Source: Pseudomonas sp. ABC1 (GTDB lineage: Bacteria > Pseudomonadota > Gammaproteobacteria > Pseudomonadales > Pseudomonadaceae). Taken from it: a stretch of 64,000 nt of DNA. The stretch spans positions 1,858,001 through 1,922,000 of the forward strand of contig NZ_CP058349.1 of the NCBI RefSeq assembly GCF_013395055.1, read 5' to 3'. The translations under genes and the position numbers were made by a program. Positions 45,841-54,741 of the stretch are shown here, one piece after another. Below the pieces are notes generated by a model that was given only the letters and a program-made list of their open reading frames with translations, was not told the DNA's origin and did no database searches. How positions within the stretch are numbered: the stretch's first letter is position 1; each line of letters begins with the position of its first letter.

Positions 45841-45867
45841 AAAGCCCCTGGCAGACGCAAGGGCTTT
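45841..45867 (-). terminator. Rho-independent terminator of trxA
   Basis: Minus-strand AAAGCCCTTG (45858-45867) pairs with CAGGGGCTTT (45841-45850) around CGTCTGC, with a T-rich end, 11 bp past the trxA stop. The symmetrical A/T-flanked stem is typical of an intrinsic terminator. Confidence 0.75.
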
Positions 45868-45878
45868 AGCGGCGGATC

Positions 45879-46205
45879 TCAGATGTTGCTGTCCAGAAAG
45901 GCAGCAAGCTGGGATTTGGACAGGGCGCCGACCTTGGTCGCTTCGACGCTGCCGTTCTTGAACAGCATCAGGGTCGGGATACCACGCACGCCGTACTTCG
46001 GCGGAGTTTCCTGGTTCTCGTCGATGTTCAGCTTGCAGACCGTCAGTTTGCCCTGATAGTCCTTGGCGACTTCGTCGAGGATCGGCGCAATCATTTTGCA
46101 CGGGCCGCACCACTCGGCCCAGTAGTCGACCAGAACGGGGCCGGCGGCCTGGAGTACGTCCTGCTCGAAACTGCTGTCAGTGACGTTGTTGATGTAGTCG
46201 CTCAT
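45879..46205 (-). CDS. trxA: Thioredoxin 1
   Basis: 108 residues with the redox motif WAEWCGPCKM (C33 and C36) and the cis-proline loop GIPTLMLF. Reduces disulfides of ribonucleotide reductase, methionine sulfoxide reductase and others in the cytoplasm. The ATG at 46205 has GGAGAG 6 nt upstream and gives the family N-terminus MSDYINNVTDSSF. Gene order trxA-rho on one strand with ppx divergent is the P. aeruginosa arrangement. Confidence 0.97.
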   Translation of the reverse strand: MSDYINNVTDSSFEQDVLQAAGPVLVDYWAEWCGPCKMIAPILDEVAKDYQGKLTVCKLNIDENQETPPKYGVRGIPTLMLFKNGSVEATKVGALSKSQLAAFLDSNI

Positions 46206-46489
46206 GGATGCTCTCCAGATCGGAACTTGAAAGTGGGCGACATCATATCCCTCTCGCGCCAGGATCGAAAGCGCCAGGCCATATAGCCTCGCAATGGTCT
46301 CCAGAGACACAGACTATCGGGTCGGCGCTCATGGCAGAGCGGCTGAAACCTTTTTGCAATATCACTGTAATAGCATCGACCGACGCCTTGACCCGCGCCG
46401 AGCCAGGCGCGTGGAACGGCAGAGCCGAACGCGTTGGCGGATGCGGGTGATCGTGTCAGGATGACGATGTATTGCACCGAGAGAAGCTC

Positions 46490-47989
46490 ATGCGCCACAG
46501 TTCCCCCGAATCACACCCATTGATTGCAGCCCTCGACCTGGGCTCCAACAGTTTCCACATGGTGCTGGCCCGCACCAGCAACGGCGAGATGCGCATTCTC
46601 GAACGACTGGGCGAGAAAGTGCAGTTGGCCGCCGGCCTGGACGAACAGCGCAACCTCGACGAAAACGCCATGCAGCGCGGCCTCGACTGCCTGCGACGCT
46701 TCGCGCAACTGGTCAACCACCTGCCCGAAGGCGCCGTGCGTGTAGTCGGCACCAACGCCTTGCGCGAAGCGCGCAACCGCGCAGAGTTCATCCGCCGCGC
46801 CGAAGACATTCTCAACCACCAGATCGAAGTGATCTCCGGGCGCGAAGAAGCACGCCTGATCTACCTCGGCGTGGCCCACACCTTCCCTTGTGCCCCCGGC
46901 AAGCGCCTGGTGGTCGACATCGGCGGCGGCAGTACCGAGTTCATCATCGGCGAAGTGTTCGACTCCCACCTGCGCGAGAGCCTGCAGATGGGCTGTGTCA
47001 GCTTCACCCAACGCTACTTCCGCGACGGCAAGATCACCGCCGCGCGCTATGCCCAGGCATACACCGCCGCACGTCTGGAACTGATGGGCATCGAACAGGG
47101 CCTGCACCGCCTTGGCTGGCAGGAAGCGATCGGCGCCTCCGGCACCATTCGCGCCGTCGGCCTGGCGATCAAGGGCGGCGGGCACAGCAATGGCGAGGTC
47201 ACGCGCGCAGGCCTCACCTGGCTCAAGCACAAGGTGCTGAAGCTGAGCGACGTGGAAAAGATCGACCTCGAAGGCGTCAAGCCCGACCGGCGCAGTGTCT
47301 TCCCCGCCGGGCTGGCCATTCTCGAGGCCATCTTCGATGCGCTGGACCTCTCCAGCATGAGCCACTCCGAAGGCGCGCTGCGCGAAGGCGTGCTCTATGA
47401 CCTGCTGGGCCGCCAGCATCAGGAAGACGTCCGTGACCGCACCCTGAGCTTTCTCATGGAGCGCTACCACGTCGATGCCGAACAGGCGGCGCGGGTCGAG
47501 GGCAAGGCGCTGGAAGCCTTCGACCAGGTGGCCGATGACTGGAAGCTCGACGAAGGCCACCGCGAGCTGCTGGCCTGGGCGGCCCGCATCCATGAGGTAG
47601 GGCTGGACATCGCCCACTACCAGTACCACAAGCACGGCGCCTACCTGATCGAACACTCCGACCTGCCGGGCTTCTCGCGCCGTGACCAGATGATGCTGGC
47701 ACTGCTGGTGCGCGGGCATCGGCGCAACATTCCGAAGGACAAGTTCGCCGAGTTCGAAGACGAAGGCACACGCCTGCTGCGCCTGAGCGTGCTGCTGCGC
47801 TTCGCCATCCTCTTCCACCATATTCGCAGCGACCAGGACATGCCGGTGGTTCGCCTGAAGGCGGGCGAGCAGAGCCTCGAAGTGCGCTTCCCGGAAGGCT
47901 GGCTGGAGGCCAACCCGCTGACCCAGGCCGACTTCCAGGCCGAAGCCGACTGGCTGCAGCGGATCGACTTCAACCTGAAGATACGCTGA
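46490..47989 (+). CDS. ppx: Exopolyphosphatase
   Basis: 499 residues of the Ppx/GppA phosphatase family: ASKHA-fold motifs DLGSNSFHMV (about 16-25) and VDIGGGSTEFIIG (about 142-154), then a C-terminal HD-like helical domain (from about 310). Degrades polyphosphate from the chain end. The ATG at 46490 has GAGAGAAG upstream; an in-frame TTG at 46472 is less likely. In P. aeruginosa ppk is the direct neighbour; here a siderophore locus lies between ppx and ppk. Confidence 0.95.
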   Translation: MRHSSPESHPLIAALDLGSNSFHMVLARTSNGEMRILERLGEKVQLAAGLDEQRNLDENAMQRGLDCLRRFAQLVNHLPEGAVRVVGTNALREARNRAEFIRRAEDILNHQIEVISGREEARLIYLGVAHTFPCAPGKRLVVDIGGGSTEFIIGEVFDSHLRESLQMGCVSFTQRYFRDGKITAARYAQAYTAARLELMGIEQGLHRLGWQEAIGASGTIRAVGLAIKGGGHSNGEVTRAGLTWLKHKVLKLSDVEKIDLEGVKPDRRSVFPAGLAILEAIFDALDLSSMSHSEGALREGVLYDLLGRQHQEDVRDRTLSFLMERYHVDAEQAARVEGKALEAFDQVADDWKLDEGHRELLAWAARIHEVGLDIAHYQYHKHGAYLIEHSDLPGFSRRDQMMLALLVRGHRRNIPKDKFAEFEDEGTRLLRLSVLLRFAILFHHIRSDQDMPVVRLKAGEQSLEVRFPEGWLEANPLTQADFQAEADWLQRIDFNLKIR

Positions 47990-47994
47990 GAGCC

Positions 47995-48042
47995 GTAGGA
48001 TGGGGCGAGCGAAGCGATCCCCATCAACTCACTCCATCCTAC
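47995..48042. repeat. Palindromic GTAGGATGG element between ppx and the siderophore locus
   Basis: GTAGGATGG (47995-48003) pairs with CCATCCTAC (48034-48042), and inside GGGGCGA/GCGATCCCC forms a second hairpin. It lies between convergent genes at the left end of the siderophore locus and may act as terminator. Elements of this type are scattered in pseudomonad genomes. Confidence 0.6.
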
Positions 48043-48045
48043 CGA

Positions 48046-48327
48046 TCACTCCTGCCACTGGATGACCAACCCCTCCTGCCGTGCGAAGCGCGGCAGATGG
48101 TCGTCCAGTACCGCCCGCATGCGGGCCAGGGCTTCGGCATCCTGCGCCTGGCAGTCGAAACGCAGCCGGTCCGCTTCGGCATACATCAGGCAACGCCCGT
48201 AGGGGAACTCGGCACAAGCCTGCCGCTCGTCGAACTCGACGCTGATCTTGTGGCGAAAATGCTTGCACAGCTTGGTCATGTACAGGGAAGCCGAGGCGGT
48301 CACGGCACCGCCATGCAGATGGATCAT
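48046..48327 (-). CDS. DUF2218 family protein
   Basis: 93 residues. It fits DUF2218 (SASLYMTKLCKHFRHKISVEFDERQACAEFPYGRCLMYAE), a small cytoplasmic family often found with siderophore or iron genes. Biochemical role unknown. The ATG at 48327 overlaps the ABC ATPase stop by 4 nt, making it the last gene of the iron-uptake operon. Two cysteines and several histidines are present but not in a known metal motif. Confidence 0.82.
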   Translation of the reverse strand: MIHLHGGAVTASASLYMTKLCKHFRHKISVEFDERQACAEFPYGRCLMYAEADRLRFDCQAQDAEALARMRAVLDDHLPRFARQEGLVIQWQE

Positions 48328-49124
48328 GCAGGGTTCTCTCGTTGTGGAATGGGCAGGGCACGATCAGCCAGCACCAGGCTGAAACCTTGCGAGCAGCGCT
48401 CGACGCGCCCCTCGATGCCATAGGCGCGGCGCAGCAATTCGCTGTCGAGCACCTGCTGCGGGCAACCAGCGGCCAACAGGCCACCTTCACCGAGCAGCAC
48501 CAGTTGGTCGCAGAAGCGCAGCGCCAGGTTGATGTCATGGATGGCCAGCAGCGCGACCGAACCCTGCTCCCGGGTGATCTGGCGCACGGTCTCCAGTACC
48601 TTGAGCTGCCAGCGCAGGTCGAGGGCGCTGGTCGGCTCGTCGAGCAGCAACAGTTGAGGCCGTCGCACCAGCACCTGGGCCAGGCCGACCATCTGCCGCT
48701 GGCCACCGGACAACTCGTCGAGCCGGCGCATGGCCAGTGGCTCCAGGTCGAGCACCGCGAACAGCTCGGCGATGGCCTGTTGCAGCGCCTCTGGCGCCAC
48801 GCCCGAAGGCACGGCACGGTTCGCCGCCAGCACGGTTTCATAGGCCAGCAGCGAACTGCCCTGGGGCAATGTCTGCGGTAGATAGGCGACCCGACCGGCA
48901 CGCTGCGCGGCGCTGTGGCGGGAAATGTCCTGGCCATCCAGTTCGATATGCCCGGTGGCCGGCTGCAAGCCCGCCAGCGCCCTGAGCAGGGTCGATTTGC
49001 CGACGCCATTGGCGCCGACCAGCGCCACCAGCGAACCGCTCGGCAAGAGCGGCAGGCTCAGGTCACGCAGGATATGGCGACGGCCATAGCCGGCCGTCAG
49101 GCCATTCACCCGCAAGCCGCTCAT
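48324..49124 (-). CDS. Siderophore ABC transporter ATPase (FecE/FhuC-like)
   Basis: 266 residues. Walker A GANGVGKSTLL (about 37-47), signature LSGGQRQMV (about 138), Walker B LLLLDEPTSALD (about 158-169) and switch His in LLAIHDINLAL. Energises ferric-siderophore or iron import with the permease encoded upstream. The ATG at 49124 overlaps the permease stop by 4 nt and has GGAGG upstream. A typical iron-chelate subfamily member by its neighbours. Confidence 0.92.
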   Translation of the reverse strand: MSGLRVNGLTAGYGRRHILRDLSLPLLPSGSLVALVGANGVGKSTLLRALAGLQPATGHIELDGQDISRHSAAQRAGRVAYLPQTLPQGSSLLAYETVLAANRAVPSGVAPEALQQAIAELFAVLDLEPLAMRRLDELSGGQRQMVGLAQVLVRRPQLLLLDEPTSALDLRWQLKVLETVRQITREQGSVALLAIHDINLALRFCDQLVLLGEGGLLAAGCPQQVLDSELLRRAYGIEGRVERCSQGFSLVLADRALPIPQRENPA

Positions 49125-50161
49125 CGGCGCCTCCTCTGGCTGAGGATCAGCCCCATGAACAGCGGAATACCGACCAGCGCCGTGACGATGCCGACCGGTA
49201 TCACCAAGCCCGGAATCAGCGCCTTGCTGGCGATCGACGCCAGCGACAGCATCAGCGCGCCGACCAGGGCGCTGCCCGGCAGGTAGAAGCGATGGTCCTC
49301 GCCCAGCAGCAGTCGGGCGATATGCGGCGCGACCAGGCCGACGAAGCTGATGGTGCCGACGAAAGCCACCGCCACCGCCGCCAGCAGGCTGACCCGCAAC
49401 AGCACGACCATGCGCAGACGGTCGACGGCGATCCCGGCGCTGCGCGCCTGGTCCTCGCCAGCCCGCAGGGTGGTCATGGCCCAGGCACGGCGCAGGGAGA
49501 ATGGCAGGCACAAGGCAAGCACCACGGCAACGATGGCGACCTTGTCCCAGGTCGCGCGGCCCAGGCTGCCGAAGGTCCAGAACACCACCTGCTGCAAGGT
49601 ATCGCTGTCGGCCATGAACTGGATCAGAGCCACCAGCGCCTCCAGCGCGAAGACCATGGCGATGCCGAACAGCACCACGGTCTCCACGCCGTTGCCGTAG
49701 CTGCGCAACAGCAACTGGATCAGCATGATCGAGCCTGCCGCGCAGGCGAAGGCGCCTAAAGGAATGCTGTAGGTATGCGGCAACCCCGGCAGGTACAGGT
49801 TGAAGACGATCACCAGCGAAGCGCCCAGCGTCGCCGCCGCCGACACCCCCAGGGTGAACGGGCTGGCCAGCGGATTGTTCAGCGCCGTCTGCATTTCCGC
49901 ACCGGCCAGGCCGAGCGAAGCCCCGACCACCAGTGCCATCGCCGCATAAGGCAGGCGCACGTCCCAGAGGATCACCGACTCGCCCAGGCTCAGCGCGGCA
50001 GGATCGAGTAGACCGCGCAGCACATCGGCCAGGCCCATCGTCGAAGGGCCATTGACCACATCGAACACCAGGCTGGCGAGAATCGCCGCCAGCAACGACA
50101 ACAGCAGGAACAGGCGCCGGCGCAGGAAGCGCCGGTAGTCGCGGGCCAGGCGGTCAGTCAT
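49121..50161 (-). CDS. FecCD-family iron-siderophore ABC permease
   Basis: 346 residues with about nine to ten membrane helices. Characteristic RLPYAAMALVVGASLGLAGAEMQTALNNPLASPFTLGVS and VGLVAPHIARLLLGEDHR motifs of BtuC/FecCD permeases. A single permease gene suggests a homodimer. The ATG at 50161 lies inside the end of the binding-protein gene (8-nt overlap), so translation is coupled. Confidence 0.94.
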   Translation of the reverse strand: MTDRLARDYRRFLRRRLFLLLSLLAAILASLVFDVVNGPSTMGLADVLRGLLDPAALSLGESVILWDVRLPYAAMALVVGASLGLAGAEMQTALNNPLASPFTLGVSAAATLGASLVIVFNLYLPGLPHTYSIPLGAFACAAGSIMLIQLLLRSYGNGVETVVLFGIAMVFALEALVALIQFMADSDTLQQVVFWTFGSLGRATWDKVAIVAVVLALCLPFSLRRAWAMTTLRAGEDQARSAGIAVDRLRMVVLLRVSLLAAVAVAFVGTISFVGLVAPHIARLLLGEDHRFYLPGSALVGALMLSLASIASKALIPGLVIPVGIVTALVGIPLFMGLILSQRRRR

Positions 50162-51272
50162 TCAGGTCGACCCAGTAGGCACCGTGCAGCGGCACCGGCT
50201 GGAAGCGCTGGTACAGCTCGGCCAGGGTCCGCTGCGGGTCGATATCGTGCATCTCCTGCGGGTGCAGCCAGGAGGCGATGGCCTGCACTGCCGCGACATT
50301 GAACGGCGAGTTATAGAAGTGGTGCCAGATGGCATGGACGCGGCCCTGCTCGACCGCAGTCAGGCCGGAGAAGCCCGGACGCCCGAGCACATGCTTCAGC
50401 GAAGCGCGCGCGACCTGTTCATCCGCGCCGACACCCAGTACCACACGACCGGGCTGGTCGCCCTGGTGGCCGACCGCGCCGATTGCCGTGGCGATATACA
50501 CCTCGGGCTGCGCCTGCAACAGGTACTCCATGCTGAGCATGCCGCTGGTGCCGGGGATCTTCTCCTGCGCCAGGTTACGCCCGCCCGCCGCCTCGACGTA
50601 GTCGGCGAACAGCCCGTGGGCGATGCTCTCGCAGCACTCGTCGTTCAGGCCCACGCGGCTTTCGAGAAACACCATGGGGCGGGTCTTGCTGCGCGCCACG
50701 GCGGCGCTGACCTTGGCCATTTCCGCCTGGTAGAACGCGACGAAGTCGTCGGCCACGTCACTGCGCCCCAGTAGTTCACCGAGCACCTGGATACTGCGGG
50801 TGGTGTTCTGCAGCGGGTTCTTGCGGAAGTCGACGAACACCACGGTGATACCCGCCGCCTGCAAACGCTCCAGCACCTCTTGCGATTGCGGGCTCGGGCC
50901 GTGGCCTTCGAGGCCGAACAACGCCACCTGCGGACGCAGCGCGATGGTCTGCTCGATGCTGAAGGAGTCCTCGTTGGAACGCCCGACACGCGGCACCTTG
51001 TCGATCTGCGGGAAACGCTCGACGTACTGGGCATAGGTGGCCGGGTCCAGGCGCTCCAGCTCGCCGAACATACCGACCACACGGCGCACCGGATCCTCGC
51101 GGTCGAACATCGCCAGGGTGGTCAGGTAACGGCCCTCGCCCAGCACGATGCGCTCGACATTCAGCGGCACCTGCACCTGGCGCCCCGCGACGTCGGTCAG
51201 GGTGCGGGTTTGCTCGGCATGGGCCGGCAGCAGCAGGACCATCAGCAGCAGCGATAACAATACTTTCGGCAC
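50154..51272 (-). CDS. Periplasmic iron-siderophore-binding protein
   Basis: 372 residues. Signal peptide (MPKVLLSLLLMVLLLPAHA), then LTDVAGRQVQVPLNVERIV, the opening of helical-backbone class III binding proteins for Fe-siderophores or cobalamin. It is somewhat longer than FepB/FhuD types. The start is GTG at 51272 with an excellent AGGAGAAGG upstream. Receives ligand from the periplasm and passes it to the permease encoded next. Preceded by an esterase gene, so the true ligand may be a hydrolysed siderophore product. Confidence 0.9.
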   Translation of the reverse strand: MPKVLLSLLLMVLLLPAHAEQTRTLTDVAGRQVQVPLNVERIVLGEGRYLTTLAMFDREDPVRRVVGMFGELERLDPATYAQYVERFPQIDKVPRVGRSNEDSFSIEQTIALRPQVALFGLEGHGPSPQSQEVLERLQAAGITVVFVDFRKNPLQNTTRSIQVLGELLGRSDVADDFVAFYQAEMAKVSAAVARSKTRPMVFLESRVGLNDECCESIAHGLFADYVEAAGGRNLAQEKIPGTSGMLSMEYLLQAQPEVYIATAIGAVGHQGDQPGRVVLGVGADEQVARASLKHVLGRPGFSGLTAVEQGRVHAIWHHFYNSPFNVAAVQAIASWLHPQEMHDIDPQRTLAELYQRFQPVPLHGAYWVDLND

Positions 51273-51290
51273 GACCTTCTCCTTTCGTTT

Positions 51291-52226
51291 CTATCGTTCA
51301 TTCAAACCGGCAGCCAGGCGCAACGCCTGGTGCAGCGACAGCGGCAACATATCGCCATGCCCCTGCCCGGCGTATTCGCGGTACGTCACCGCCAACCCCG
51401 GCAGTTTCGCCAGGCGACGGGCCATCTGCGCGGCGGCATCGCCCGGCACGGCAGCCTGGGCCTGCCTGCGCGCCGCCAGCAGGCGTGGATCGGCGGACGG
51501 ACCACCGGCACGCTCGACCGCGCCACGCAGGATCAGCAGACTCGCAGGTGGATGTCCGGCCCGTTCGCGATAACGGCGCTCGGTGTCCAGCAGCAGGCCG
51601 TCATGCCACCAGAGCGCCGGACTGGCGGCTACATAGTGGCGGTAGTCTCCCGGATTGCCGAACAGGCTGTCGAGCACGAACAGCCCGCCATAGGAATGCC
51701 CCCAGATCGTCTGGCGAGCGCTGTCCAGCGCATGACGGGCCGCGACCCTGGGGCGGATTTCGTGTTCGAGCAGGGCACGGAAAACCGCCGCGCCGCCAGC
51801 AGGTCGATGGCGCACATCGTCTTCGAGCAATGGGCCAACCTGGCCTTGCGGGGCCGGTGTGTAGTCATAGGTTCGCGCTGCCACATCGAAGCGCAGCTCA
51901 GTGTCGTAGCCAACCATCACCAGCAACGGCGCATCGCCCGTCGCCAGTTCGCCCAGCCAGTCCTCGCGCAACTCGGCCAGGGCGGCGTTGCCGTCGAGCA
52001 GCCAGGCCACCGGGTAACCCGCGGGGGGCGCAGGCTTGCGCGGCACCGCGAGGTCGACCCGGTAGTGTCGAAGGCCGTCGGCGGAATCCAGCGTGAAGCG
52101 CTCGAAGCGGTAATACTGCGAGCCACGCTCAGCGATGGTTTCGCCCACCGGGCGGGACAGGTCGGGCTGCGCCAGCGCAAGCATTGGCAGCAGCAACAGC
52201 GACAGGACATGAATCCAGGCGTTCAT
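51291..52226 (-). CDS. Periplasmic siderophore esterase (IroE/PfeE-like alpha/beta hydrolase)
   Basis: 311 residues. A signal peptide (HVLSLLLLPMLALA) is followed by an alpha/beta hydrolase of the enterobactin-esterase family: nucleophile elbow GHSYGG (about 172-177), and catalytic His likely in GQGHGDML near the C-terminus. Such enzymes cleave ferric tri-catecholate esters after uptake; PfeE of P. aeruginosa does so in the periplasm (known). The ATG at 52226 has GGGAGAG upstream. It starts 133 bp after the receptor gene, with a repeat element in between, and precedes the binding protein by 18 nt. Confidence 0.87.
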   Translation of the reverse strand: MNAWIHVLSLLLLPMLALAQPDLSRPVGETIAERGSQYYRFERFTLDSADGLRHYRVDLAVPRKPAPPAGYPVAWLLDGNAALAELREDWLGELATGDAPLLVMVGYDTELRFDVAARTYDYTPAPQGQVGPLLEDDVRHRPAGGAAVFRALLEHEIRPRVAARHALDSARQTIWGHSYGGLFVLDSLFGNPGDYRHYVAASPALWWHDGLLLDTERRYRERAGHPPASLLILRGAVERAGGPSADPRLLAARRQAQAAVPGDAAAQMARRLAKLPGLAVTYREYAGQGHGDMLPLSLHQALRLAAGLNER

Positions 52227-52290
52227 CCACTCTCCCGAAAATACGTCCGCCCGGCCAAGGCCGGGCGGAGACAGACTCAACGTCTGACAC

Positions 52291-52345
52291 AGGGTGCGCT
52301 ATGCGCACCGGAGTGAGAGCCCCTGGTGCACGCAGCGCACCCTAC
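52291..52345. repeat. GGTGCGC-type inverted repeat element inside the siderophore operon
   Basis: AGGGTGCGC-TAT-GCGCACC and GGTGCACGCAGCGCACCCTAC face each other over 55 bp between the receptor and the esterase genes, same family as 39162-39218. Its hairpins may lower or separate expression of the two parts of the operon. Confidence 0.75.
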
Positions 52346-52359
52346 GCCGACCATCTCGA

Positions 52360-54570
52360 TCAGAACGACGTGCTGATGCTGGTATAGAAGGTACGACCCG
52401 GCTCATTGTAGGTGTAGGCACCCGCCGCCACGGCATTACCTTCGCGATAGAGGCGCTTGTCGAACAGGTTGCTCACGCCAGCGCCAATGCTCAGGTGCTT
52501 GGTCAGTTCATAGCTGCCGCTCAGGCCGACCAAGGCGTAAGGCGATACCGAACGGCGCGCATCACCGGTCAGCACGGCACCCTGGTAACTGTAGCGACCC
52601 GGCTCCTGGCGGCCATACCAGGTCACGGTGGCTTGCAGCGACAGCGGATCACTGACCTGCCAGTCGAGGTTCGAGTTGACGGTGTACTCGGGGATCACCG
52701 ACAGCGGCTCGCCGGTTTCCTTGTTCTTCGATTGCAGCATGTAGGTGAAGTTGGTGTGCCAATCCAGGCTTGCGGCCAGGGGAATGTTGAGGCTGCCTTC
52801 GAAACCCTCCACCACAGCCTTGGGCACGTTCTCCCACTGGAAGACGTCGGCGTTGGCATACGCAGGGTTGGTCCCGCCAGTGGCGAGGCCAATGGCCCCA
52901 TGCCCTGCTTCGATCTTGTTCTTGTAGTCGTTGCGGAAGTAGGTCAGGCCCGCGACCCAGCCATCCCGCGCGAACTCGATACCCAGCTCCTTGTTGACGC
53001 TGGTCTCGGCGTCCAGCTTCTCGTTGCCCACCAGGTAGCAACTGCCACCGGCGCCCCAGCAGCCCTGGCCGCGGCTGTACAGCAGGTAGTCGGCGTTCAT
53101 CTGGTACAGGTTCGGCGCCTTGTAGGCGCGGGCGATACCGGCCTTCAGGGTGAAGTCGCTGCCCAGCGACTGGGACAGGTTGAGCGATGGGCTCCAGTTG
53201 CTGCCTGCCTTGCTGTGATGGTCGAAGCGCAGGCCCGGGGTCAGGATGGTGCCTGGGCGCAGCTCGATATTGTCCTCGACGAACAGCGAGGCGATACGGG
53301 CGGACGTCTTGGTGCTACGCCCGGTGTCGGCAAGACCGCCGATGGAGCCGGCCTCGGAGGTCGTCTGGGTGTTGGATAGCGGGTCTTCCATTTCCTGGTT
53401 GACCCACTCGGCGCCGAGGGTCAGCACCTGTTCCAGCGCACCGGACAGCGGCAGGTTGACCTCACTGTGCACCGTGGTGCTCTGCAGTTCGATGCTGCCG
53501 AACTCAGTGCTGTTGATGCTGCCTTCCGGCCCGCCGGCCAGACCTTCCTTGAGGCGATTGTTGCGGGTGCGCTCGTACTGCACGTAGCTGAGCGTGGAAC
53601 CGAAGTCCCAATCGCCACGGTGGGTCAGCGCATAGTTCTGGCGGTACATCGTATTGGTTTCACGACCGATCCAGGGTGTGCGGAAGGCCAGCAAGGACGC
53701 CGCGGAAGCGTTATTCATCGAGTCGCCCGCGTAGATATTGCCCTGGCGGCTGTAGCCGGCCTCCAGTTCGATGACCTGCGACGGGGCCAGTTGCCAGGAG
53801 AGCATGCCGTTGATATCACGGTTGCGCACCCCTTCACGCCCGGCGGTGATGAAATTGCCGATGGTGTGCCCGGTGTTGATGTCCTCGTCGTCGGCATCGG
53901 TCTTGTTCAGGTTGCCGTAGACACGGTAGGACACGGTGTCGGTCAGCGGACCGTTGAGGCCGAAGTTGAAGCGACGGGTCGCGCCTTCTTCGCTGTGTTC
54001 CGGCATGTTCATGTAGACCGTGGCGTTGCCATGGTGCTCCTTGCCCGGCCCCTTGGTGATGATGTTCACCACACCGCCCATCGAGCCCGAGCCATAGCGC
54101 GCAGCCGCCGGGCCACGCAGCACTTCGATACGTTCGATCTGCTCGGCCGGCACCCAGTTGGTGTCACCACGGGTGTCGCGCTCGCCACGCCAGCCATAAC
54201 GCACCGCATTGCGCGAGCTGACCGGCTTGCCGTCGATGAGGATCAGGGTGTTCTCCGGTCCCATGCCACGGATGTCGATCTGACGGTTGTTGCCCCGCGC
54301 GCCCGAACCGCTGTTGCCAGTCAGGTTGACGCCGGGCTGCTTGCGGATGATGTCGGCGATATCGTTGACCGCCCCACCCTTGCGGATGTCCTCACTGGTG
54401 ATGATGGACACGCCCAGTGCCTGCTTGAGTTCTTCCTGGGCGGTGCCGAGCACTTCGGTCACGTCCAGCTCGAGCGGCGCGTCTTCGGCCAGCGCCAACC
54501 CCGGACAGGCCAGGAAAACGGCCAGGGCCAATGGATTCAGCAGGTGCTGCCGGTACAGATTCGCGTACAT
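52360..54570 (-). CDS. TonB-dependent catecholate siderophore receptor (PfeA/FepA-like)
   Basis: 736 residues. A signal peptide (about 1-28), a TonB box-like LELDVTEVLGTAQ region, a plug domain (about 45-170, IDIRGMGPENTLILIDGKPVSSRNAVRYGWRGERDTRGDTNWVPAEQIERIEVLRGP in several segments) and a beta barrel ending in F736. The plug sequence is closest in pattern to FepA/PfeA enterobactin receptors. GGGAGG precedes the ATG at 54570. A Fur-like box lies upstream and the AraC gene is divergent. Outer-membrane gate for the locus. Confidence 0.92.
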   Translation of the reverse strand: MYANLYRQHLLNPLALAVFLACPGLALAEDAPLELDVTEVLGTAQEELKQALGVSIITSEDIRKGGAVNDIADIIRKQPGVNLTGNSGSGARGNNRQIDIRGMGPENTLILIDGKPVSSRNAVRYGWRGERDTRGDTNWVPAEQIERIEVLRGPAAARYGSGSMGGVVNIITKGPGKEHHGNATVYMNMPEHSEEGATRRFNFGLNGPLTDTVSYRVYGNLNKTDADDEDINTGHTIGNFITAGREGVRNRDINGMLSWQLAPSQVIELEAGYSRQGNIYAGDSMNNASAASLLAFRTPWIGRETNTMYRQNYALTHRGDWDFGSTLSYVQYERTRNNRLKEGLAGGPEGSINSTEFGSIELQSTTVHSEVNLPLSGALEQVLTLGAEWVNQEMEDPLSNTQTTSEAGSIGGLADTGRSTKTSARIASLFVEDNIELRPGTILTPGLRFDHHSKAGSNWSPSLNLSQSLGSDFTLKAGIARAYKAPNLYQMNADYLLYSRGQGCWGAGGSCYLVGNEKLDAETSVNKELGIEFARDGWVAGLTYFRNDYKNKIEAGHGAIGLATGGTNPAYANADVFQWENVPKAVVEGFEGSLNIPLAASLDWHTNFTYMLQSKNKETGEPLSVIPEYTVNSNLDWQVSDPLSLQATVTWYGRQEPGRYSYQGAVLTGDARRSVSPYALVGLSGSYELTKHLSIGAGVSNLFDKRLYREGNAVAAGAYTYNEPGRTFYTSISTSF

Positions 54571-54617
54571 GGTGGGCCTCCCCCGATATGCGATCTCCAA
54601 TCAGGAAATCGACAAGC

Positions 54618-54636
54618 AATAATGCGAATGATTTGT
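54618..54636 (-). promoter_or_regulatory. Fur-like box in the receptor/AraC divergent promoter
   Basis: AATAATGCGAATGATTTGT matches the 19-bp Fur consensus at 12 positions, with AATAATG and AATGATT hexamers. It lies 48 bp upstream of the receptor ATG and about 105 bp upstream of the AraC start, so iron repression of both is plausible. Confidence 0.6.
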
Positions 54637-54741
54637 ATCAATAAAAATCGGGGTGTAGTCTGTCACGACCGTTACGGCAGAAATTTTGCGTTTCGGGATT
54701 TGTTGTTTGCGCAAACATCATCCGACCGGAGGGAGGTCGAC

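Noticed and set aside
53467..54741. Long N-terminal extension of the AraC regulator frame
   Set aside because: It runs antisense through the receptor gene; GGAGGGAGG and the family N-terminus support ATG 54742.
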